This document shows, in pieces, positions 11,017 to 21,254 of a stretch of DNA of 64,000 nt. The DNA is from Gonatopus flavifemur (Eukaryota; Arthropoda; Insecta; Hymenoptera; Dryinidae): NCBI GenBank assembly GCA_018340375.1, contig JAFFJZ010000003.1:1302001-1366000 (forward strand), given 5' to 3'. Both the position numbers and the translations under genes were made by a program. Each line of letters begins with the position of its first letter. Within the stretch, counting starts at the first letter, position 1. The notes below the pieces were generated by a model, which made no database searches, was not told the origin of the DNA, and saw only the letters and a program-made list of their open reading frames with translations.

Positions 11017-14000
11017 TTACAAGTTGAAGCCCATTTGCATTAGGTAACCGGGTACATTGTCATCATATTGAGCCAACATGTAATTTCCCGCGATTGGTCC
11101 TTCAAGATCGTACTTTTCAGCGAATTTTTTGATGGAAAATCTACGTCTTCCTTGGCCATCCCTAAAATAGCGGGACGTTTCATATAAATATTTGATTTTC
11201 GATTTCAAGAAATGAATTGAGAAGGGAATATAATTCATTCGTATATTACCTAACGCCCAATCTTCTCTCATCGAATGTAATTGCACCTTGGTTCTGTTTA
11301 TAAACTAGGAAAACGTAACGATGTTTGCCAGTCCCTTTAGGGGTTGCGGGGCCCACGTATTCCGCCAAAACTTCGCCTTTGGCTATATTTTCCTCTGGAA
11401 CATTTCCTACGAGCCAATGTTTGAATTCTCGATTGTAACCTTTGCTGGGAGCATCGGGATCTGAAATTACGAAATTTAATGATGAATTATTGTCACAAAT
11501 GGTCTAGGTAACTCTTTGAGCGACCGATGACTGAAGTTTCTGCGAATATTAAATTATATATGATTTTAGGAATTGCCCTTTCTCCAAATTGGCCCATCGA
11601 AGGCCCTGACTGAGCCCAGATCTTGCCAATTTGACCCAAAGCAGAACCTGAGATGTCAAAGAATCACATTTTTCGCTGGGTATTTAACAAAACTAAACAT
11701 AGCCAGATCTAAACTATACACATCAATTGTGTATGAAAATGGGCATAAAAAAACTATACACAGTGAAGTGATTTATTCATTGATTCTCTTTTTTGAACAT
11801 TCTCTTGATTTGAACATTTTTAGAGATTCATATAATGATATAAAGCTTGTGTATAGATTATATTGAATTATATAGGAATTATATACAATTTTGAAACTTT
11901 TTCCACATGCCAGTAGATTTAGCTATTGGCTATGCGTTGCCCAGTGGATTAGCAGTTACATTTCAAATTTCATGTGTATAAAATGTAAGATGATAGGGGA
12001 GTGTGGGGACACTTGCACCGCAGTAGGTATCTCTTGATCTTACAGATATTTCCAAGTAGTTTTTGAACGTGTCGCTAGCTGCATGGATGCCATAACTCCA
12101 CACGAGCCCACAGGAATGTGAAATGATTCTCTTTTTTTCTTATTCATAGCAAAAGCTTTGGCACTCTCAAAAAGTTACTAACGGAGAGAGATAAAGAGCT
12201 GAGTCGCAGACAGGGATGGGTTCTGTGCGCATGAACATGTAGAATACGTAGAAAATGCAGAAAATGCATAAAACATTGTTTTCTTGAAATTAAAAATTCA
12301 GAATATATGAAATAGATATTTATGAGTGTTGAAATGATAAACAATTCATAGTTGTAAAATTATAACCCAACTTGACCATGAAAAACGATGATGCAGAAAA
12401 CCCTCTTTAGTTATCTGCATTATCTGCATGAGTTTTAATCCGCACATTCTTCCTTGCATAAAACCTACCGTATTATGCGTACCCAACCCTGGTCGCAGGG
12501 TGGTACAGGTCTCCCGTCATGTGGAGAGAATTGCACCAATCGCAACGTTTCTGGAGAGAACACTCGTATCATTGATAGAACGTTGGATTTGACCTTGCAA
12601 TCATTCGCAACTTGGAGAGGAATATAGTTTGTATATAAATTGTATATTCCTGAAAATTTGTCCAAATGGGCCGATAGGTGTTTGAATACTGGCATGCTGT
12701 TAAGGTGATATCAGCGACGTAGTAGCAGCCAACTCATGTACGACAAACTACGGACAAATGTTTCAGTTTAATGAAAATATTGTCCTATACAGCACTCGTC
12801 TGATTCAAATAGAAGTGCCGTACAGAGCGATATTTTGGTCAAATTAAAGTGTTTGCCCGTAGTTTGTGATAAGCAATTTGGCTACTCCCACGCCGCTAGT
12901 ATCCCCTCGAGTATTGGAGTATTCACTCTGATATATTTCAATGTACCATAATAGAACCATCTTTAAAATGTGAAGGAAGACAAAAAGACGAGAATCAAAC
13001 AGGTTTCCAACACGGTGAAAGTCGATGTCTTGTGTATTTTTAATTAAAGGTCGTCCAACTGTATAGAATTGTTTCTCACAAGCAACTTACAGACACGAAA
13101 ATACACAATGAAAAGTCATATGTTTCAATATCGATAATTCAATCGTCCAAATATTCTCATATTTTATAAATTAGTAAGAATCATCATATCAATTACTCAG
13201 AAAGATGTTTTTTTGTTTAATCATTTCAAATAATGAATTTACTTAGCGATATTGTTGGATTAAGAGCACGTACGTTTGTTTTCTTTTTTCCTGATCAACT
13301 TGAAAAAATAAATCATCACAATGATCGCAAGATTTGTTATCTTTCTCATTACATCCAATGAAAGTAAGAAAGATGGCACGATTGAGAACCTTCAGAACAG
13401 TAAGGATTTATTCAATACACTTAGCGTCTCTTGATACGTAGGGTGTAAATTGTCAACGTGCAATTAAAATACCATTCAAATCTAATACAATCTTACCTGT
13501 CATTACAACGGTATACAAAACACCACCTTCGTGCTTATAATGGATTTCAGGAATCTGGTGTGTTTCCGTGGGAGTGAGCTCTGTTCCAAAATTTACCTCC
13601 TTATCCGCATATTTTACCTATTATGGAAGAAAAATAAATGCACGTGAAATTTTGTTTTCAATGTTATTGATCGAAAGTCCAATGAGCTAACATTCGAGAT
13701 CTAAGTTATCGAAGATAAAGTAACAATCCATTTCTCAACTGTATTGAAAAGTGGAATGGAATCAATGCTTTGAATAAACTCACACTTGACTGATATGTCA
13801 TATTGTCAAACAAAACCACTGAACAAGAAACATCGACACGAAGTGCTTTTCTTAAGAGATTTATCACCCACTTACCCACTTTCTAGAAATCAATGTTCTT
13901 TTTTCAAGTTTTCAAACTCACCTCAATTTTTTCCAAAGGTGCTTTGTCCAAAATATCGTCGACGATTTTGGCATCTTTAAACTCCTTTTCAACATCAAGA

Positions 14001-14149
14001 CATACAGCACCTAACGCGCACCCCAACAATCCTAAACAGATGAAAATTTAATTGTATGACAGAAATCTCAACAATGGAAAACTGAGATAAATGTATAAAC
14101 GACGAATCGTCAGTATAAATAGGGATATACCTAGAATTAGATATCGCAT
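11017..14149 (-). CDS. Secreted phosphatidylethanolamine-binding protein (PEBP1), canonical copy
   Basis: PEBP/RKIP-family protein, a small ligand-binding fold for phospholipid head groups. Five exons on the - strand: 14131-14149, 13922-14031, 13497-13617, 11250-11460 and 11017-11161 (606 nt, 201 aa). All introns are GT-AG and in frame. The N-terminus MRYLILGLLGCALGAVC is a signal peptide, so the protein is secreted or enters the secretory route, unlike cytosolic RKIP. Hallmarks are present: DPDAPS (residues 84-89), HWLVGNVP, GPATPKGTGKHRYVFLVYKQ, and a C-terminal segment FAEKYDLEGPIAGNYMLAQYDDNVP. The ligand-pocket motifs are intact. It faces a diverged paralogue head to head across 2.5 kb, with matching intron phases and an identical 121-nt third exon. 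Intron 3 carries a palindromic element. No AATAAA was found in the 275 bp downstream. Confidence 0.97.
11568..11622. repeat. Dispersed repeat fragment (AATTGCCC...GAGCCCAGATC)
   Basis: This 55-bp stretch in intron 3 of PEBP1 is nearly identical to 45911-45964: both contain ATCGAAGGCCCT followed by GAGCCCAGATC. It is probably a piece of a transposon whose longer copy sits in the 45.7-46.2 kb cluster. Confidence 0.6.
12721..12886. mobile_element. Palindromic MITE with ACAAACTACGG ends, in intron 3 of PEBP1
   Basis: The left arm (AGTAGC, then GACAAACTACGG, then TTTAATG...AATATTG) is mirrored by the right arm (CGATATTTTGG...AATTAAA, then CCCGTAGTTTGT, then GGCTACT). It is about 166 bp and almost fully self-complementary apart from a short centre. 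It encodes nothing. Confidence 0.6.
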
Positions 14150-14612
14150 TCTGACCACTTGATCGAACGTCTACAAAGAATCTGAACTGCGGTGGAAGAA
14201 AATGGACATTTTATGGTAAGTTGAATCCTACGATCTGGCTCCCCTCTTTGAATCCAGAGATCTTCTCCCACTCAAGGACATTGAGCCTGGTTTAATGATC
14301 TTGGAGTGGCGTTTCCAGTATCCCTCAAATCCATTTTTCTCTTACAGAATAGAATTGTTTTTTTTATAATATAATTTTTGAAATTCATCATAATGACGAT
14401 GAGGAATTAAATTCACATTCTCAAATCATCACAACCTTGCGTGATCAGTGATCTAATTATTTCACAGCGAATACCTTGTGTATTCGAGATGTGCTCTTGA
14501 GAATGTTTTAATCTTCAAGTATTTTGGAGTGAACATACCAGAAAGCAAGATGAATTTTCAAAAAGAGCCTTCTAAACTCTGTTTTGAATCTCGAATTTCA
14601 ATCGCTGGGCAT

Positions 14613-14813
14613 TAGGGATCGGCGATATCGATAAGTTTGCGTAAAATGTGTATCAAATTCCTATCAAAATTTTATACAAATGTATAAAATTCCAGGAATC
14701 AATCGTGGAAGATTTTCATCTCATTTCTATGAACGATACAAATTTCAAGAACATGAAACTAAATATATATTTCATAGGGATGTATCGATATCGACGAGTA
14801 TCGCCTATCCCTA
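14613..14813. mobile_element. Palindromic MITE with TAGGGAT..GGCGATA ends
   Basis: The left end TAGGGATCGGCGATATCGAT is mirrored by ATCGACGAGTATCGCCTATCCCTA at the right end. The element is 201 bp with an AT-rich middle. Relatives with ATCGAT and TATAAAAT motifs occur near 4982-5182, 15356-15470 and 59727-59850. Confidence 0.7.
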
Positions 14814-15355
14814 CTGACTTGTGATTAATTCCTTACCTTGAGAAAAAGGGAAGAATTTCGTTGAATATTAAACAGCTAGGAAATTTACCCAGTAAACTGA
14901 ATATCCGAAAGATGTCTGCTCAATAGTTCTAAATGTTATCTAAAAGTTATCCGTGACATCTTTCAGGTAGCATTCAGAACTCTTGAGAGAAACATCAAAA
15001 AGATCGCAGAAATCGATGTGTTAGAAATCATTTCGACATCTCTTAGATCACATGATGAAGGTTTCAAACGACTGATTATTGGGTCAGTGGCTCTAAATAA
15101 AAATTTAGTTCCGCCAACTGTATTTTTTAATATCCATCGAATAAACTGTTTTATCCACATTTCAGATGACCAGATTTTTATCTACTCCAGCTAGAATCTA
15201 GCTGGGACAATTAAATTTTAGCTACCTCCCTCTTAGGGTACAATTTTATTTTAGATGGAATTGAAGGAATTGAAGTCGTTTACGATGTTCTCAAGAACGC
15301 AGTTGGAAGAGCGAGAGCTGTTCGCGGGAACTCTTATGCCGTATAACATCCAATT

Positions 15356-15470
15356 AGGGATGGAAAATTTTGAAAGGATCGATTGTTTATTATCGACATT
15401 TTTATCAAATTTTCATCAATACTTTATACAAATCTATAAAAAATGTATACTTTTTCTACGAAAAAGAATT
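15356..15470. mobile_element. Partial copy of the TAGGGAT palindromic element
   Basis: It begins TTAGGGATGG and continues with ATCGATTG, TATCGAC and TTTATACAAATCTATAAAA, like the middle of the 14613-14813 element. No matching right end is seen, so it appears truncated. Confidence 0.35.
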
Positions 15471-16690
15471 GCTGATCTGATCTTATTAGTCGAAAATCAG
15501 ATCTGTGCAAAGTTATTGAGATACGATTAGTCGTAATCGTCTTGTTCCTGAATGTATTATTTTTATCAATGAGTATCATATTACTCCATGTAACGAACCA
15601 TAAAGAACATCAATTGTTTTTTTATTTTTCTCTGTGATTCCGCAAATCCCTCACCATTGAGCATTATGTCGATGAATTAGCTTCAATCATGAAAACATTA
15701 ATTTCACATTAACATCATAATGTACCTTGAACATCATTTCCGAGGATGTTGATGTAATTAGAAACAAAGCGACAATACTCCATTGATACGATTCTAATTA
15801 ATCTGTTTTTATTCGATTCAAATTTAGAATATATAAAATGTTCAATATCATTTCCCTGATGAAACACAAAGAATTTTTTCTTCCAAGCAAATGAGTTCAT
15901 AAAGAGGTCTAAGAGTGTTCTGTTTTGATGAATATCGTTGATGAATATACGTTTTATAAGTTGCAGAAAAATTGTCATTCAGGGAAGAAAAACTTAAAAG
16001 CACTGAACTTCGAAACAAAATTTAGAAATTTCATAAATGCCGTTTTCATTATCCGATCGTTATTGAATTTTTACAACAGGTTATACAGTTTCGATAGCGG
16101 TCCTGTACAAGTTACAACCTGTTTCTTCCAAAAAACCGGGAGAGGGAATGGGAACGTGTTATCAAAAATGGTAATTTTGCGACCGCTCGTACTCGATCGC
16201 AATGAAACTTATACCACGTTTTATTCAAAATCCCATAGTAGTTGCATACGAGTTTGGTCTCAATTGGTGGACAACTGTGAACAAAATGTTTCCCTAGGGT
16301 GGAAAAGGAAGTTTTCGTTGGTTTTATGTGACTGTTTGATTGCAACTAAACAAATATAAATTGAACGTAACAAGTTTTCTATTGCAATTTATTTGAAAAC
16401 AAGGATATATTAAACAGCAGTTACATCTATCCCTTATGAATATATCAAGAACACGGAATTAGCGTATGGTTCTCCATGCCGGTTTTTTCGATATGTTTTT
16501 ATCTTATCTAATGTTAATGGGTATGGATAGATAATAGACGTCAATGTATATAATCGTATGTATTTTCGTAATTGTCCCAATCTTCTTACGTATTACGGTT
16601 GCAAAATATAAGTGAGGTTTGCAATATTGGTGAGCACAGAAGACTTATTTCATCCGAAAAGCATTCGCATTGGTACTTTCTGTATTGTGA

Positions 16691-18959
16691 ATGATGATGG
16701 AGCCTAGAATTTTAGGTAAGCGATTCATATTTTTTACATGCTTCAAAAAACCCCAGTGTTTTATGTACCCAGATTGCACGAGAGTTCTATAAGAGGTCAT
16801 AACGAATACGATATATTCATAGAAAACTCGCATTTTCACTGATTTCTTTGTTTCGTTCGCATAATAGTGAATACGTAAAAAGAGGTGTTTCGTATTTACC
16901 ATTATGAGGACGGAATAAACAAAGCGGTGAAAAATCTGGAATAGGAGAGTTGCAAAATTTCAAATCGCTACAACTTTGAATTGAAAAAAAAATGACAAAC
17001 AATTTTCGTAACTTTCCAACAAATTTTCGAAACTTTCCCAAAATTGTTTGTGAGGTTACTAAAAAATATTAGGCAACAAACTTCCTTGGACGTCAAACTA
17101 TTCTTGGACGTCACACAATGCTTTTGAGTGATTTGGATTCCACAAAAAATTTTCCGATGCTTATATTTCCAAAACTAAGCCTTCAACGAATCTTTCCAAA
17201 CGAGAAATTATTGCATTTTGGCTGTGGAATATGCCGAAATGCGAATGATGAATTCTGGCACACCGATATGATAATTCTTATGGGCAATTCAACAATTAAT
17301 TTACTGCGGGCAATTTCCAGATTTTTTATCAAATCTGCGGCCTTTGATAAGTCTCTAAACATTTCACAGGACCGCTATTATTGTTGTTATCGTCATGCAC
17401 GTTCAGCATTGCTGTTACGGAGGTTGAAGAGAAATTTCAAAAATCACAGATTGTGCCCAAGTTTCTACCTGAAGCACCCACACGAATACTTGAGGTAAAC
17501 AAAAGTGCTGAATGTTGGAACTGTTTATCCCTGTTCTCCACGATTTCATGAGCGAAAAAACATGTTGGTTCACAGGTTTCATACGGTGATAAACAAGTGG
17601 AATTGGGAAATGAATTCGAAAGTCGTGAAGTGAAAAAGCCCCCAATGATATCGTATGAATACAATCCCGATTCTTGGTACCTCTTAGCGATGGCAGGTAA
17701 GAAACCTTATCCGAATGAACGTTTTGAAATAATCTAGGGGAAGTTACATATTTTTTTCAAAAAATTTGGCCAAAACTATCAGTTTATACGTAGAATTGAA
17801 AGACACTTTGTCGATGGAGAAGCAGAGTAGAACATCTCCGTCGCATCTACGCTGCTTCTCCGTTGGGCCACGTTACATCCCCTGTTCCCTTTCTTCTCCC
17901 TCAATTCTTAATGAGGTTGCCATATTGGCCAGTTAGCCAATTGGCTTCTGATTTGTAACCTTCACAATCCCAATAAAGAGTACAATAATTAATTTTGCAA
18001 AGACACGACTTCGTCGGCGACTGTCTTGTATGGGCAGATTGGCAGATATACCGAAAGTAAATTATTTCCAGGTCCCGGGTTGTCACAGACTTTCGCACCT
18101 CAAGTCGAACATTGGCTTGTAGTAAATATTCCAGGCAACAATCTCACCGCAGGGCAAGTTGTCACTTCTTATTTGCAGCCTATACCTATTCCAATAATAA
18201 TGGGATTGAATCATTACGTCATGGTCGTATTCGAGCAACCATCTACGGTCAATGCCGCAGAGTTGAAAGCCAAATACGAGTAAGAGAATATTTTGATTTT
18301 TCTATGTTAAGGGCACTCGAGCAACAACAGAAGAGTGTCAAATTTTGCGACAATCTTTTTCATGAATTATGCGTTCAACGGAAATTTTTAACGAAGAATA
18401 ATAAAATCCACGACTAGAATTAGACTCTGAATATAAGTCTCAATCTTTTACTGATTTTTCGGCGAGTATAAGGAGATTTTGATAGTAATAACCTACGACT
18501 GTCATAAATTCTTCGTAATTTCATTTCTCAATATCTGCAAATCATGAAAAAACCCAAATTTGTATTTCGAGTCCAATCTCAGGTATCCGCTCGATTATTA
18601 TCGACTTCAAATTCGAATTTATCAAGGAATTTATGAAAAAAGTTGGCGCAAAATTTCACCTGCTTCTCCTAATGCTTGAGTGTCCTTCACTGTTTTTTTA
18701 ACGTGTACTTTATGAAAATATTAAAAAATTAATAGAAGTAAGAAAGAGAGTAGGCATTTGAGAGACAATGGGTTGATAAAGCATGATGTAATTTTTGAAT
18801 TACAGTGGATCATTGAATCGATTACGTTTCACCTTGAAGAACCTTATTGACGAACAGAATCTTGGAACCCCTTGGGCAGGTAATTATTTCGTCGTTTCAT
18901 CTGATTCGACGAAGGCGTCGGACCTTTTAAACGGATTCGCAACCTTGTTATTTCAATGA
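16691..18959 (+). CDS. Diverged secreted PEBP-family protein (PEBP2)
   Basis: Five exons: 16691-16715, 17370-17494, 17576-17696, 18072-18279 and 18806-18959 (633 nt, 210 aa), all GT-AG and in frame. The start is the first of three ATGs directly after an in-frame stop; the exon ends ..ATTTTAG with donor gtaagc. The N-terminus MMMEPRILGPLLLLLSSC is a signal peptide. Exon phases equal those of the neighbouring PEBP1 and exon 3 is also 121 nt. Conserved pieces are VEHWLVVNIPG, the NHYVMVVFEQP strand and the C-terminal LGTPWAGNYFV segment. The ligand motif DPDAPS is replaced by GPGLSQ (91-96), and GTGKHRY by IMGLNHY, so classic phospholipid head-group binding is doubtful. AATAAA occurs at 19017-19022, about 58 nt after the stop. 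Exon 1 is tiny and inferred from phase and homology. Confidence 0.9.
16767..16798. mobile_element. Fragment of the CCCAGAT/GAGAGTTCT element, intron 1 of PEBP2
   Basis: ACCCAGATTGCACGAGAGTT matches one end of the hairpin element at 27091-27177. The other end is not visible, so this is a remnant. Confidence 0.4.
17816..17861 (+). other. Perfect-arm hairpin in intron 3 of PEBP2
   Basis: The arms GGAGAAGCAGAGTAGA (17816-17831) and TCTACGCTGCTTCTCC (17846-17861) pair at 15 of 16 positions around a 14-nt loop. The stem is shorter than a typical pre-miRNA unless flanking bases extend it. I recognise no known insect miRNA in it. It could equally be a small transposon remnant. Confidence 0.45.
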
Positions 18960-21254
18960 ATTGCAACAATTACATTTTCATGTATATGTTTGATTTTTGA
19001 GAGGATTATTGTAAAGAATAAATTCGCAAGTTTTGGTGAAAATAATTTAGTTGAACGTTCCACACATTTGATGTGAAAATCCCAAATGAAGCTCCAGGAA
19101 AGTAAAGAAAACAAAACCTCCCAAAACAGGACCAATGGACCGGCGCATCAACGTAAATGAAATGCACTTAAATTTTTACGATTTTATTGGCTAGAATGTT
19201 GGATCAGGATTGTGAATTAGGTAACTGAAACTTCATTCGATTCAATATAAGAAACTATATTATTGAATCATGACTGTTTTAACATTATAATTTTTACAAT
19301 ATAACACTTAAAAAACTTTGCACATACTCGATAGAAATTTATTCAAATTTCGTAGTTTTCTTTTTTTAAAAAAGATTTTTCCTCGTATTCCTCTTTTGCG
19401 TAATACACTTCGTCAAAAAAAAATCATGTATAATATATATATATGTATACATATGTGTGTATAAGTATATCATCAAAGTACTTGGCTCGCATAGTCTCTG
19501 AAAGTTTAGATATCAAATCAAAAATACAAAGAAACATCAAAAATTCAGTGTTCAAAATATATAAAAAGACCACGATGAGAACTAGGATGTCTCGTTTGTA
19601 CAATGGGATGCCCGCCCGAAAAATTATTTGAAAGCATTATAGATTTATGACACGGTAAATCCCATCGCGGTCTCTCAGTTATTCTGCCGTCTCACGGATC
19701 GGTTCAGAATTATTGCAAATCGTTCTTGACTTTCTCTCTCAACGCCGCCATACAAATATACACAAGTGTAATTACCATATTCATCATACATATATATATA
19801 TTTTTATCTGTACATACACATATATTTACAATACTTTATCTCGATTCAAACATTATTGTTGAGCTTCGAAAATATATATATGTATTCATTAAGAGTACAA
19901 TTTATATCCAAACGTCTTCTTTTATAATTCTATTCAATCATAAGCGTAATTTCGTTTATCCAGTATCATTAAAATAATAACTCGATAATACACGATAGAG
20001 AAAATTTATTATGTACAAAAGAAGATCAGAGTCGTTAAAGATCTTTGAATCTGAAGTGCTTCGCCGATCGCTTATTTTCGTTTCTTTAAACGGAATAGAA
20101 AAATCATTCGGAATGAATCGTTTGTCGGTTCGCCAGAATAAATATATTTCAAAAATTTCAACCTAAACTTGAATCAATCTCGGTTTGAATCTCAGAGCGA
20201 AGGAAACAAAAAACTAATCGAAAAAAAACATCAAAAAAATTCAAACTCACACTTTTTGCAAAATGAGTATATTCTATGATCTGATAATAAACAAAGAAAA
20301 ATGATAGTAGAAAAGAAAGAATATTTATTCTGGTATTGTAAATTGTAGGAAACTGAAAGATGAAACTAAAGACCGTTGATTTTTGTTCCACTCAAAACGA
20401 TGAGTGTTTTTGTCTCCTTTGCCATTATACATCAGAATGAAATGACAATTTTTCTTTGAAAAATTACGAACATGGAGAAGAATAAATTAAAACGATACAA
20501 AATTGAAAACAGAATTACATAATGTCAGACATTACTTTCTTATCCTAATTTTCCCTCCTTTAATTTTTTTTTTTTCAATTTTATAATAAATTATTCGTAA
20601 TAAATGAATCTGAGAAAATGATATTTTGCTTCTTTTCCTTTTCCTCTTTTTTGAAAATAAATTGAACAAGTATAGAAAATAATTTGTCTTCATAAAAAAA
20701 AAAAACATTCGAACTATCTGATAGTTCATATTGGACAAAAAAATAGTTTAGATCACCAATAATACCGACTGCAAAGCTCTGGTTTTAGCTTGTTTCTACC
20801 GTGTAGCAATAATAAAGGAAAAAAAAATCAAACTCAAAGAAATTTGAGAACAAGAACGATCATAAACAAATCCCCGTGGTAGCCTTACCCACCCTTGAAT
20901 CCCTGTAACGACCATTCTTGTCTCTTCTTGCACATCGAACGTACGATAGGATATTCAGGCTGAAACGTTGATTTCTGTTTACTCAATGAGAAATCCACAT
21001 TCCAACCGGAGTACAGAGAGAACATCTGTACCTACGCGTACACAAACTTATCCGTCACGCGAGAACAAAAATTGTCTCGCCGTTATTCGAATCACCGTTC
21101 TCTCTCGATAGGAAATCAAGATTTCAACGAATTTCTTTTTTCTCTGATGAACAACAAAAAACAAAAACAAATATACCGAAAAAGAGAAAAACTTTTTCAT
21201 CATTTATCATCTATCGTCAGCATCTAAAACTGAATGCTTCGTCCGAGGAACAAA
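18960..21254. other. Region between PEBP2 and Cdc25 (convergent 3' ends)
   Basis: Very AT-rich, with short TA and TG repeats near 19430-19460 and 19785-19880. It holds the 3' untranslated parts of both genes. TTTATT at about 20320 or 20007 could be the Cdc25 polyadenylation signal on the - strand, which would imply a 3' UTR of roughly 0.9-1.25 kb. No other coding region is supported. Confidence 0.5.

Larger units (their letters stand above)
14150..16690. other. Intergenic region between the two divergent PEBP genes
   Basis: About 2.5 kb, likely containing both promoters. A palindromic element lies at 14613-14813 and a half copy of the same family near 15356-15470. An open frame at 15925-16359 shows no recognisable motif or splice context, and I do not call it a gene. 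No promoter motif stands out strongly for either PEBP gene. Confidence 0.5.

Noticed and set aside
10805..11047. 80-codon + strand frame between Mgat2 copy 2 and PEBP1
   Set aside because: It overlaps the last PEBP1 exon on the other strand and has no recognisable features.
15925..16359. 144-codon + strand frame between the PEBP genes
   Set aside because: No recognisable domain, no splice or promoter evidence, and composition like the background.
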